64,000 nucleotides of DNA, from the NCBI RefSeq assembly GCF_030286045.1, contig NZ_CP127390.1, forward strand, positions 2,063,482-2,127,481, written 5' to 3'. This document shows, piece after piece, positions 25,932-32,965 of the stretch (position 1 is its first letter; each line of letters opens with the position of its first letter). The notes under the pieces were generated by a model. The model did not search any database and was not told the origin of the DNA. It saw only the letters and a list, made by a program, of their open reading frames with translations. The position numbers and the translations under genes were made by a program. Origin of the DNA: Propionimicrobium sp. PCR01-08-3 (GTDB taxonomy: Bacteria > Actinomycetota > Actinomycetes > Propionibacteriales > Propionibacteriaceae).

Positions 25932-26014
25932 AACACACCGTTTAAGTGTTTCTACTTTGTACGATACTGACACTACACGCTGTTTGGTGTCAATCGCATG
26001 TACTTGTTTGGTGT
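25932..26014. promoter_or_regulatory. Candidate island operator region
   Basis: AACAC and GTGTT form an inverted repeat at 25932-25936 and 25946-25950. TGTTTGGTGT occurs twice as a direct repeat (25981-25990 and 26005-26014). All lie in the divergent gap between the excisionase-like and repressor genes, where the repressor would bind. Confidence 0.45.
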
Positions 26015-26023
26015 GTTTGTTGC

Positions 26024-26029
26024 TAGAGT
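26024..26029 (+). promoter_or_regulatory. Candidate -10 element of the island repressor (leaderless)
   Basis: TAGAGT ends 7 nt before the ATG at 26,037, and no Shine-Dalgarno site is present. Lysogenic repressors are often expressed from leaderless transcripts. Confidence 0.5.
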
Positions 26030-26036
26030 GCTGGCC

Positions 26037-26564
26037 ATGGGAACGAAAGATGCTGAGATCGGCGCGGCGATCAGACGACTACGCGAGCTAAATGGGATCA
26101 CTCAAGCCGAGCTGGCTAACGAACTCGGCTCGCGCGGCCTCGAAGGGTTTTATCCCCAAACCATCACAAAGATCGAAGCCGGCCAGCGAGCTTTGAAGTT
26201 TGAAGAGGCGCTGGACATAGCCGATGTACTTCATGTCACGCCCAACGCCCTTCGGCCCCAGCCAGAAAGTAGTTCCGCTAAGGAGCACCGAATTGTTCAA
26301 GACGTGCACGCTGCGATCTCGGCCGTGCACGCCCAGAAGGCGAGGTTTCAGGATCATGCGCAATCTCTGGACCAAGCAATTGAGGAAGTGCGTCGGGCGC
26401 TTAAGCGCGCCGATCACGCAGGAGTTGCTCTTAATGAAGAGCTAGCAGCAGATGCAATGGACACCATTTGCAAACAGCAGCCGGAAGCAGCATTGGGTGA
26501 ATATCGGATGCTGGCGTCACTTTGGGGGGAATCTGACGATGACCAGCATCCAGAAGAGATCTGA
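26037..26564 (+). CDS. Xre-family repressor of the island
   Basis: This 175-residue protein has an N-terminal helix-turn-helix (IGAAIRRLRELNGITQAELANEL, FYPQTITKIEAGQRALKFEEALDIADVL read in parts) and a helical, coiled-coil-like C-terminus (VHAQKARFQDHAQSLDQAIE). That C-terminus probably serves dimerisation; there is no LexA-type peptidase domain, so SOS self-cleavage is not expected. I chose the ATG at 26,037 over an upstream start at 25,998 because of the TAGAGT box. It overlaps the integrase gene by 26 bp, placing both in one transcript. Confidence 0.85.
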   Translation: MGTKDAEIGAAIRRLRELNGITQAELANELGSRGLEGFYPQTITKIEAGQRALKFEEALDIADVLHVTPNALRPQPESSSAKEHRIVQDVHAAISAVHAQKARFQDHAQSLDQAIEEVRRALKRADHAGVALNEELAADAMDTICKQQPEAALGEYRMLASLWGESDDDQHPEEI

Positions 26565-27711
26565 CGGCGTCTTCCGGGCAAGATACCGGGACGCTGCGGG
26601 CAAGGAGCACGCGCGTCACTTCAAGCTGAAGAAGGATGCTGTTCGGTGGCTGAACGAAGTAACCGCGTCGGTCGTGACCGGAATGTATGTCGATCCCGGC
26701 GCCGGCCGGATCACCTTCGAGGCCTACGCGGAGCAGTGGCGAGACTCGCAGGTCTGGCGTCCAAATACAGCTGACCAAGCCAAGACCTCGCTCAAGCGCG
26801 CCTACCCGTTGATTGGAGAAAGACCGCTCGACACGCTCAAACCCGCCGACATTCAGGGCATGGTTCGCCGGCTTTCCGAGACTCTCGCGCCAGCGACCAT
26901 CGAGGTGACCTACGCCTACGTCGCCTCGGTCCTGAAAAACGCGGCAACGAACCGACGCATCGCGAAGACGCCATGCGACGGCATCAAACTGCCCGAAGTC
27001 GTCCACGAGCAGGTCGACCCGCTGACGATTCGTCAGGTAGAGGCGATTCGGGATGCACTGCCCGATCGGTTCAAGGCGATGGTGACGCTCTCGGCTGGAA
27101 CGGGTATGCGCTTCGGCGAGGTGACAGGCCTTACCATCGATCGGATTCTCTTCCTCAAGCGCTTCATCAAGGTCGACCGACAGTGGTCAAAAGCGAAGAA
27201 TGAGAAGGGAAACATCGTGGCAGGCTTCGGCCCGCCGAAGACGCCTTCGTCCAATCGCGAGATCCCGCTACCTGACTCGGTGGCCGTTGCCCTGTCTGCA
27301 CACATCAAGACCTACGGAATCGGTGTGCACGACTTGGTCTTCGTCGGCGAGCGAGGCGCACCGTTGAGCCGAAAGAACTTTGCCAGAGCATGGCGCCGGG
27401 CTCTCTCCAAAGTGCGTGCGGCCGACGCTGACGCTATCGCCAAGTCCAAGCGCTCGGGAGGCGATTACGAACCGCTCAATCTTCCGAACGACATCACGTT
27501 CCACGATCTCCGTCACCACTATGCAAGCCTGCTGATCTTTGCCGGCCTAGACATCAAGACCGTGCAGGCCAACCTTGGACACAAGTCCGCACAGGAGACG
27601 CTGGACACCTACGCCCACCTTTGGCCGAACACCGAGGATCGCACGAGGCAGGCTGTCGACGCAGCGCTCAATCCTGCGGACTCTCGGCGGACCAACGCCC
27701 AAGAATCTTAG
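26539..27711 (+). CDS. int: Tyrosine recombinase (integrase)
   Basis: This 390-residue integrase has an Arm-binding N-terminus (SIQKRSDGVFRARYRDAAGKE), a core-binding SAM-like domain, and the catalytic domain. The active-site residues appear in order: Arg in SAGTGMRFGEVTGL, Lys in the beta-hairpin after LFLKRFIKVDRQWSK, His-x-x-Arg in FHDLRHHYASL, His in LGHKSAQETL, and the nucleophile Tyr in DTYAHLW. The ATG at 26,539 has GGGGGGA upstream. It ends 30 bp before attR, the usual place for an integrase that recombines at rnpB. Confidence 0.95.
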   Translation: MTSIQKRSDGVFRARYRDAAGKEHARHFKLKKDAVRWLNEVTASVVTGMYVDPGAGRITFEAYAEQWRDSQVWRPNTADQAKTSLKRAYPLIGERPLDTLKPADIQGMVRRLSETLAPATIEVTYAYVASVLKNAATNRRIAKTPCDGIKLPEVVHEQVDPLTIRQVEAIRDALPDRFKAMVTLSAGTGMRFGEVTGLTIDRILFLKRFIKVDRQWSKAKNEKGNIVAGFGPPKTPSSNREIPLPDSVAVALSAHIKTYGIGVHDLVFVGERGAPLSRKNFARAWRRALSKVRAADADAIAKSKRSGGDYEPLNLPNDITFHDLRHHYASLLIFAGLDIKTVQANLGHKSAQETLDTYAHLWPNTEDRTRQAVDAALNPADSRRTNAQES

Positions 27712-27741
27712 TATCGCACCTAGTCAGATCGAACGAGTAAG

Positions 27742-27769
27742 GATGAGTCGGCCGTAAGCCGGGTTCTGA
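27742..27769. repeat. attR: 28-bp repeat at the intact rnpB 3' end
   Basis: This is identical to 17807-17834 and forms the 3' end of the intact RNase P RNA gene. Insertion here rebuilds the complete RNA, so the host function is preserved. Confidence 0.88.
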
Positions 27770-28152
27770 TCTCCCGAAGGAGTGGTGATCATCCATCTGC
27801 GACCACCATTGCTGGTGGCCTTCCGCTGGGCCTTTCGACCCAGCCGCGCGACCTACCCGGAAGCTTGGGCGGGCAGCCCTCAAACACTTCCGCAGACGCC
27901 CGTGGGCGTCCTCTTGGTCTTGCTCCAGGTGGGGTTTACCGTGCCGCGACTGTCGCCAGCCGCGCGGTGGTCTCTTACACACGCCGTTTCACCCTTACCC
28001 GGACCTCGTTCGCCGAAGCGAACCGGTATCTGGGCGGTCTGTTCTCTGTGGCACTGTCCCGCGGGTCACCCCGGGTGGGCGTTACCCACCACCTTGCCCT
28101 GTGGAGCCCGGACTTTCCTCAGCTTGCGCCGCGATCACCCGGCCGACTCATC
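27742..28152 (-). ncRNA. rnpB: RNase P RNA (bacterial type A)
   Basis: This is the catalytic RNA that trims tRNA 5' leaders. On the minus strand the 5' region carries the highly conserved GAGGAAAGTCCGGGCTCC block followed by ACAGGGCA (around 28,096-28,121). The 3' end carries the GAACCCGGCTTACGG signature and CCGACTC. The outermost GAGTCGGCC (28,141-28,149) pairs with GGCCGACTC near 27,745, forming helix P1; this sets the ends to within a few bases. Length is about 411 nt, typical of actinomycetes. Its 3' end is the island's integration site. Confidence 0.95.
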
Positions 28153-28224
28153 CAGCAGCCCAGCTTATTCCCCCGGACGGCTATCGCCCTAACCCGGCCC
28201 CGCTGCCGCTCTGCCAGCCCTCAC

Positions 28225-28251
28225 ATCGTGTAGCTCCGGCGCCCATCATGG
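28225..28251. repeat. 27-bp dispersed repeat, copy 1
   Basis: ATCGTGTAGCTCCGGCGCC followed by CATCATGG. It differs at one position from 28307-28333 and shares its first 19 bases, with one change, with 60571-60589. Confidence 0.7.
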
Positions 28252-28306
28252 ACCGCATCCGTACACAATGCGACGATGCGCGTGCTCTCCTTCTTTGCCT
28301 GCCCAT

Positions 28307-28333
28307 ATCGTGTAGATCCGGCGCCCATCATGG
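28307..28333. repeat. 27-bp dispersed repeat, copy 2
   Basis: ATCGTGTAGATCCGGCGCC followed by CATCATGG. It lies 82 bp from copy 1 in the gap between rnpB and the ABC exporter. Otherwise the 28,153-28,336 gap shows nothing coding. Confidence 0.7.
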
Positions 28334-28336
28334 GCG

Positions 28337-30196
28337 CTATTCCGCCACGGCACTCGCCAAAGCTGACCGCGGCGATGCCGTCTGGATACCCATCGCATAC
28401 TGACGTTCCATCTCAGCGTAGCGTCCGTCGAACTCGATCAGCTGTTCGTGGGTCCCTCGCTCCACGATTCGTCCATCTTCGAGCACCACGATCTCGTCGG
28501 CGTCGCGGATCGTGCCCAGCCGGTGCGCGATCGTCAAAGTCGTGCGTCCGTTCGCCAGGTGGTCGAGGGCCGCCTGCAACTCGTGCTCGGTACTGGTGTC
28601 CAGCGCACTGGTAGCTTCGTCAAGAACCAGGACGCGCGGGTTACGCAGCAGCGTCCGGGCCACGGCAACACGTTGCCGCTCTCCCCCGCTGAACCGGTGC
28701 CCACGGGCACCGACGAGAGTGTCCAGCCCGTCCGGAAGACCGCGGACCACATCGGCGATACGGGCCGCCTCCAGTGCACTCCACAGCTCGTCGTCGCCGG
28801 CGTCCGGTTTGGCCAGCAGCAGATTGCCGCGAAGCGAGTCATGCACCAGATAGGTCTCTTGGCTCACCACTCCGACAATGGACGCAAGCTGGTTTGGGTC
28901 GATGTCGCGCAGATCAATGCCATCAATCGTGACATGTCCGCTGGTCGGATCCGCCAACCGCGACAGCAAGGACGCGGCAGTCGACTTGCCCGAACCCGTC
29001 GAGCCGACCAGACCGACCGAATTGCCGGCCGGAATCTGCAGATCGAAGCCGGACAACGCCAGACGATCAGCGTCCGGATAGGCGTAGTCGACGTGCTCGT
29101 AACGGATCTCGCCGCGTATCTCCCCCGGGTCAACAGCCACCGGATCGCCAGGTGCCGGCACCTGAGGCACCAGGTCGAGGTACTCGAAGACACGACTGAG
29201 CAATGCCATGGACGCCACCCACTGCGCCCCGACGTTCAGCAAGCCCATGATCGGCCGGAAGATTTGCGACTGTAACGCCGTGAAGGCAACCACCGTACCG
29301 ATCGTCAGGCCACCGGTGGCAGGACCGAAACCCGCAGCCAGATAGATGATCGCGGGCAATGCGGCGAAGATGATGTTCATCGTCGCCATCCGCCAGCGGC
29401 CGGCCAGCTGGGAGCGCATATCGAGATCGATCAGCTTGGTCGAGATCTGGGAGAACGAGTCGGTGCGCCGATCGGTGATACCGAGGGTCTTCGACAGCAT
29501 CGCTCCACTGACCGAGAGCGCTTCGTCCACCTCACCGTGTAACTGCGACAACGCGCGCTGCCGGGCGTCGGTGATGTCGCGGCGCACCAGGGCGACCTTG
29601 CGGGTGCCCCAGATGGCCGGCGGCAGAATGATCAGGCTGATCAGACTCAGCCGCCAGTCGAGCGCGACCATGGCGATCGCCGTGGCCACCGCCGTCGTCA
29701 GGTTGGACGCGACAGAGGTCGCCGTCGTGGTGAGCACCGACTGCAAGCCGGAAATATCGTTGACCAGCCTCGACTGAATCTCTCCGGCGCGAGTCCGCTT
29801 GAAGAAATCGATCGACTGACGTTGCAGATTGGCGAAAACATCGACACGCAACGTGTGCATGACGCGTTCACCGATCGCACTGGCCAGCCAGGTTTGCCAG
29901 ACACCGCCGATCGCGGTCACCACCGCAATACCGATCATGCCCGCAACCGCGAGCAGCAGCAGATGCGTGTCCCGGTTAGGCAGCGCATCATCAATCACCG
30001 CACGCAGCAAGAACGGCTGCCCCATGCTGATGGCGGCGATCGCCACGATGATGGCCACGAGCAGGATCAAACGCCACCGTTGCGACGCGAACAGCCTCGT
30101 GACTCGCTGCCAACTCACCGGCGCCTGCTGAAGCTGTGCCTTATCATCGGGATCGATCCGTCGCGGCCCATATACGGCGCCTCCATGGTTTGCCAT
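28337..30196 (-). CDS. ABC-type exporter, fused permease-ATPase
   Basis: This 619-residue half-transporter would act as a homodimer or heterodimer in the inner membrane to export lipids, drugs or peptides. Six membrane helices span about residues 40-330. The nucleotide-binding domain carries Walker A LVGSTGSGKSTAAS, signature HRFSGGERQRVAVAR, Walker B PRVLVLDEATSALD and the switch His in LTIAHRLGTIRDAD. The ribosome-binding site GGAGGGAGG precedes the ATG. A MarR gene lies upstream in the opposite direction, with repeated half-sites between them, so the exporter may be induced by MarR ligands. Confidence 0.9.
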   Translation of the reverse strand: MANHGGAVYGPRRIDPDDKAQLQQAPVSWQRVTRLFASQRWRLILLVAIIVAIAAISMGQPFLLRAVIDDALPNRDTHLLLLAVAGMIGIAVVTAIGGVWQTWLASAIGERVMHTLRVDVFANLQRQSIDFFKRTRAGEIQSRLVNDISGLQSVLTTTATSVASNLTTAVATAIAMVALDWRLSLISLIILPPAIWGTRKVALVRRDITDARQRALSQLHGEVDEALSVSGAMLSKTLGITDRRTDSFSQISTKLIDLDMRSQLAGRWRMATMNIIFAALPAIIYLAAGFGPATGGLTIGTVVAFTALQSQIFRPIMGLLNVGAQWVASMALLSRVFEYLDLVPQVPAPGDPVAVDPGEIRGEIRYEHVDYAYPDADRLALSGFDLQIPAGNSVGLVGSTGSGKSTAASLLSRLADPTSGHVTIDGIDLRDIDPNQLASIVGVVSQETYLVHDSLRGNLLLAKPDAGDDELWSALEAARIADVVRGLPDGLDTLVGARGHRFSGGERQRVAVARTLLRNPRVLVLDEATSALDTSTEHELQAALDHLANGRTTLTIAHRLGTIRDADEIVVLEDGRIVERGTHEQLIEFDGRYAEMERQYAMGIQTASPRSALASAVAE

Positions 30197-30336
30197 GGCC
30201 GCTCACCTCCCTCCACCGTCGGCTGTGCGCTACCCGCTGCGGGGCCAACGAACAGCAGCGACTTCCCCATCCCTATCACTCGACATTCCTGTCATGACCC
30301 ATCGAGGTCCCGAGGATGGATATCCAAATTCACTCA

Positions 30337-30395
30337 TTACTGAGGTACAGTGATTAAGTAGTTACCTCAGCAATATTCAAGAGGTTACCTCAGCA
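30337..30395. promoter_or_regulatory. Repeated CTGAGGTAA half-sites, candidate MarR operator
   Basis: GTTACCTCAGCA occurs at 30361-30372 and again at 30384-30395, 23 bp apart. An inverted partner, TTACTGAGGTA, lies at 30337-30347. On the minus strand TTGAAT lies between the two direct copies and could be the -35 element of the exporter promoter. The remaining part of the 507-bp gap (30,197-30,703) shows no convincing gene. Confidence 0.5.
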
Positions 30396-30703
30396 GTTGG
30401 GTGCGCACAAGGACTGAGCCCAGCCGTTGAAGGCCGGACAACAGGAGGGCGACGGACATGTCCAGAGTTCCAACGGACATTGAGCCGAGATAGCGGACAA
30501 ATGTTTTCCTCGTGCATCCCGTCAACCGGCTTCCATCATCACGAAAGCATATGCACGGCGGCATTCCTTGATCTGATAAATGACGGGGCCAACCGATGTG
30601 CGCGGCGCCCGGCATATGGCCTTCGGCACAAGGATGAGGCACCCAGCGTGTTTGGGCCAAAGCACACCACAGGCGCAAGTCAGTAGATTTGGGCTCAATC
30701 AGA

Positions 30704-31162
30704 ATGAGCAGAGAGACCGGTACAGTGAGCGAACGCAAGCCGAGCGACCAGAGATCGTCCGATGACCTGGGCGAGCTCTTCGCTCGCGTCGCCCGCAAGC
30801 AGCGGCGCGCCACACTGGCCGCGCTGGAACCGTACGGCGTCAGCCCCCATCAGTCGCGTGCTCTGCGGCAGATCATCGCGCTCGGACCGATTCGTCCGAG
30901 CAAGCTGGCCGAATGCCTGCACATCAGCATGCGCTCGGCCACCGAAGTGGTGGACGCGTTGGTCGGCTGCGGGATGCTCGTCCGGGAGCCCGACTCGAGC
31001 GACCGGCGCGCAATCTTGGTCAGCGCCACTCCCCTGGGCGTGGAGCGTTCCGAACAGATCAGTAAGGTGCGCGCCGAGCAGGGTGAAGCATTCTTGACTC
31101 GCCTGACCAAGGCCGACCGCGCCGAGCTTCGGCGCATCCTTCAGATTTTGGACGAGCAGTAA
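30704..31162 (+). CDS. MarR-family transcriptional regulator
   Basis: This 152-residue winged-helix regulator contains SPHQSRALRQIIALGPIRPSKLAECL (read in parts), the recognition helix SMRSATEVVDALVGCGMLVRE and the wing DSSDRRAILVSATPLG. It is divergent from the ABC exporter and is its likely local repressor. The ATG at 30,704 is chosen with TAGATT 14 nt upstream. A GTG at 30,725 preceded by TACA is an alternative and cannot be excluded. The stop codon is 3 bp from the end of the convergent zinc-ribbon gene. Confidence 0.85.
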   Translation: MSRETGTVSERKPSDQRSSDDLGELFARVARKQRRATLAALEPYGVSPHQSRALRQIIALGPIRPSKLAECLHISMRSATEVVDALVGCGMLVREPDSSDRRAILVSATPLGVERSEQISKVRAEQGEAFLTRLTKADRAELRRILQILDEQ

Positions 31163-31165
31163 CGC

Positions 31166-31906
31166 TCACAGCCCCGAGTTATCGGTGCGCACCAGGATGC
31201 GTCCGCATTCTTCGCAACGCAGCACTTCATCGGGCGAGGCATGTGCATGCCGCTTGAGTTCGCTGACGTCCAGCTCCAGCCCGCAGCCACCACAGCGACG
31301 GGCACGCAACTCAGCGGCTCCGGTGCCGCCGACCCTCTGGGCGATCTTGTCGTAGAGTGCGATGAGTTCGGCGGGCAAGCGACCGGCGAGGGTGCTGCGC
31401 TGTTCGGCGATATTGGTGATCTGAATATCGAGTTCGGCGGCGGACTTGTCGCGGCTGGCCAGCAGATCGCGCATCGTCGTCTCAATCTCTTTGCGGGCTG
31501 CCGTGAGGCGGTCGATTGCTTCGGTCTCGTCCTCGATCCGCTGCATGATCTCAAGCTGAGTGTCCTCGAGGTTCGCGATGCGTCCCTTCAGGTGCTCGAC
31601 CTCATCGAGCATGGGCTGCAGCGCCTTCTGTGTGATCAGACCGGAGTCGATCTTCTCTTGGTTGCGCTTGAGCCGGGCCTGAGCGGGAGCCAAATCGATC
31701 TCCAGCCGCTCCTGTTCGGCTTCTGCATCGGTCAAGCGGGTCTGGCCGGCCACGATCTGCTCGCTCAGCTTGCCTCGCTTCGCCTGTAGCTCGGCCAGCT
31801 GCACGTTCTCGGGCAGCGACTTGCGGCGGTGGCGCAGCCTGGCCACCTGGGTATCGAGGTCGGCGACCTGCAGCAGCGCCTGCTGGGCAGTGGGATCAGC
31901 TTGCAT
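31166..31906 (-). CDS. C4-type zinc-ribbon coiled-coil protein
   Basis: This 246-residue protein has a long charged coiled coil (residues about 10-175) followed by a zinc ribbon with two CxxC pairs (CGGC and CEEC) in ELRARRCGGCGLELDVSEL and DEVLRCEECGRILVR. These proteins (DUF164/zf-RING_7 type) are widespread in bacteria and bind nucleic acid or act as adaptors; the function here is not known. The ATG at 31,906 is clear, but no strong ribosome-binding site precedes it. Confidence 0.88.
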   Translation of the reverse strand: MQADPTAQQALLQVADLDTQVARLRHRRKSLPENVQLAELQAKRGKLSEQIVAGQTRLTDAEAEQERLEIDLAPAQARLKRNQEKIDSGLITQKALQPMLDEVEHLKGRIANLEDTQLEIMQRIEDETEAIDRLTAARKEIETTMRDLLASRDKSAAELDIQITNIAEQRSTLAGRLPAELIALYDKIAQRVGGTGAAELRARRCGGCGLELDVSELKRHAHASPDEVLRCEECGRILVRTDNSGL

Positions 31907-32050
31907 TGATGAACAACCTTTCGTTGCGAGAAGTTTAGTCGCTGCATTCGCAACTGCACATTCGTAGCGGACTGCGGCACGCTGCTCCGGACGGCTCCTC
32001 GCCGTCGCTGCCGACGTCCTAACCTAGGTGATGCCGAAGGGAGGATAGCC

Positions 32051-32902
32051 ATGTTCGACCAGGCGGAATACCTGATGTCGGGCGGCAACGAGGTCGCGCT
32101 AGCCCGTGCTCACGGCGTCAACGACAATATGAGTCAATCGCATTATCACACCTACTTCGAGATGTATTACCTCGAATCAGGGACGCGCAATCACGTTGCC
32201 GGCGACCATCTATACCGCATCGAATCCGGGGAGATGATGATATTTCCGCCGTTCGTTATGCACCACTCGTATGGCGAGACAGATGTCCGGTTCAAGAGGA
32301 TGGTTGTCTACTTCGCGCCCGAAGCCGTCCTGGTTCCTGAAGTGGCACAGCGGCTGAACAGTCAGGTCAGCTCGTATCGGGTGAGCGGTCAGGTACGGCG
32401 CACCATTGACCGGACGCTGGACGAACTCGCTCATATCCAAGACGTCCTTGGGGAGTTCCAGCGAGAGCAGATGCGGCTACTGATCACCGATCTGTTGATC
32501 AACGTGGTCCGGCAGACGCCGACGAATTCACGAATCGAACGCACCGAACGCATGACGCAGGTTATTCGCTACCTGCATGACCATCACGACGAGCAGCTGA
32601 CGTTGGATAGGATCGCATCCGAATTCCACATTAGTCAGTACTATCTATGCCGGGAATTCAAGAAACTCACTCACTCCACGATCATGCAATATGTCAATAA
32701 TGTGCGGATCGGGCGCGCCCAACGACTGCTCAACGAGACGGGGATGAGCGTCACTCAGATCAGCAAACAGGTTGGTTTCGCCAACGTCACGCACTTCAAC
32801 AGGGTATTCAGGCAGGTCACGGCGATGTCGCCGACGATGAGCAGGCGCAATCAGCTAGAAGCTCGCATGCAAACAGAGCTCGTGGGTTTCATCGAAGCCT
32901 GA
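32051..32902 (+). CDS. AraC-family transcriptional regulator
   Basis: This 283-residue regulator has an N-terminal cupin sensor (SHYHTYFEMYYLESGTRNHV, ESGEMMIFPPFVMHHSYG) and two C-terminal helix-turn-helix motifs (LTLDRIASEFHISQYYLCREF and SVTQISKQVGFANVTHFNRVF read in parts). GGGAGG precedes the ATG. It converges on the TRAP/GH31 operon, separated by a terminator, and is the likely sensor of that operon's substrate. This is inferred from position; its own target site was not identified. Confidence 0.9.
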   Translation: MFDQAEYLMSGGNEVALARAHGVNDNMSQSHYHTYFEMYYLESGTRNHVAGDHLYRIESGEMMIFPPFVMHHSYGETDVRFKRMVVYFAPEAVLVPEVAQRLNSQVSSYRVSGQVRRTIDRTLDELAHIQDVLGEFQREQMRLLITDLLINVVRQTPTNSRIERTERMTQVIRYLHDHHDEQLTLDRIASEFHISQYYLCREFKKLTHSTIMQYVNNVRIGRAQRLLNETGMSVTQISKQVGFANVTHFNRVFRQVTAMSPTMSRRNQLEARMQTELVGFIEA

Positions 32903-32908
32903 CAAGCT

Positions 32909-32942
32909 AGGTAGGCCCAGCGCCGAAGCGATGGGCCTACCT
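32909..32942. terminator. Bidirectional terminator
   Basis: AGGTAGGCCCA (32909-32919) and TGGGCCTACCT (32932-32942) form a perfect 11-bp stem around a 12-nt loop, between the convergent araC-type gene and the TRAP operon. Confidence 0.75.
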
Positions 32943-32965
32943 GGTCAGGACGGACTGTCGAATTG

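Larger units (their letters stand above)
17807..27769. mobile_element. Integrated capsid-encoding, tail-less island (phage satellite-like) in rnpB
   Basis: Two 28-bp identical copies of the rnpB 3' end (17807-17834 and 27742-27769) bound 9.96 kb. The segment holds a tyrosine integrase next to the right copy, a divergent Xre repressor and AlpA-like gene, a DUF3631 ATPase, an HNH nuclease, a large terminase, portal, scaffold, major capsid and head-completion genes. Tail, tape-measure, lysis and receptor-binding genes are absent, as is a recognisable small terminase. The head genes form one leftward, mostly overlapping operon ending in a strong terminator. Intact frames argue against random decay. 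A capsid-forming satellite that borrows tails is the best fit, though a deleted prophage remains possible. Confidence 0.8.

Noticed and set aside
17807-27769. Island as a complete, self-sufficient prophage.
   Set aside because: No tape measure, tail tube, baseplate, holin or endolysin gene fits in the fully occupied 10 kb.
30385-30813. Minus-strand frame over the gap between the exporter and MarR genes.
   Set aside because: It overlaps the MarR start region, lacks a ribosome-binding site and has no protein-like pattern.
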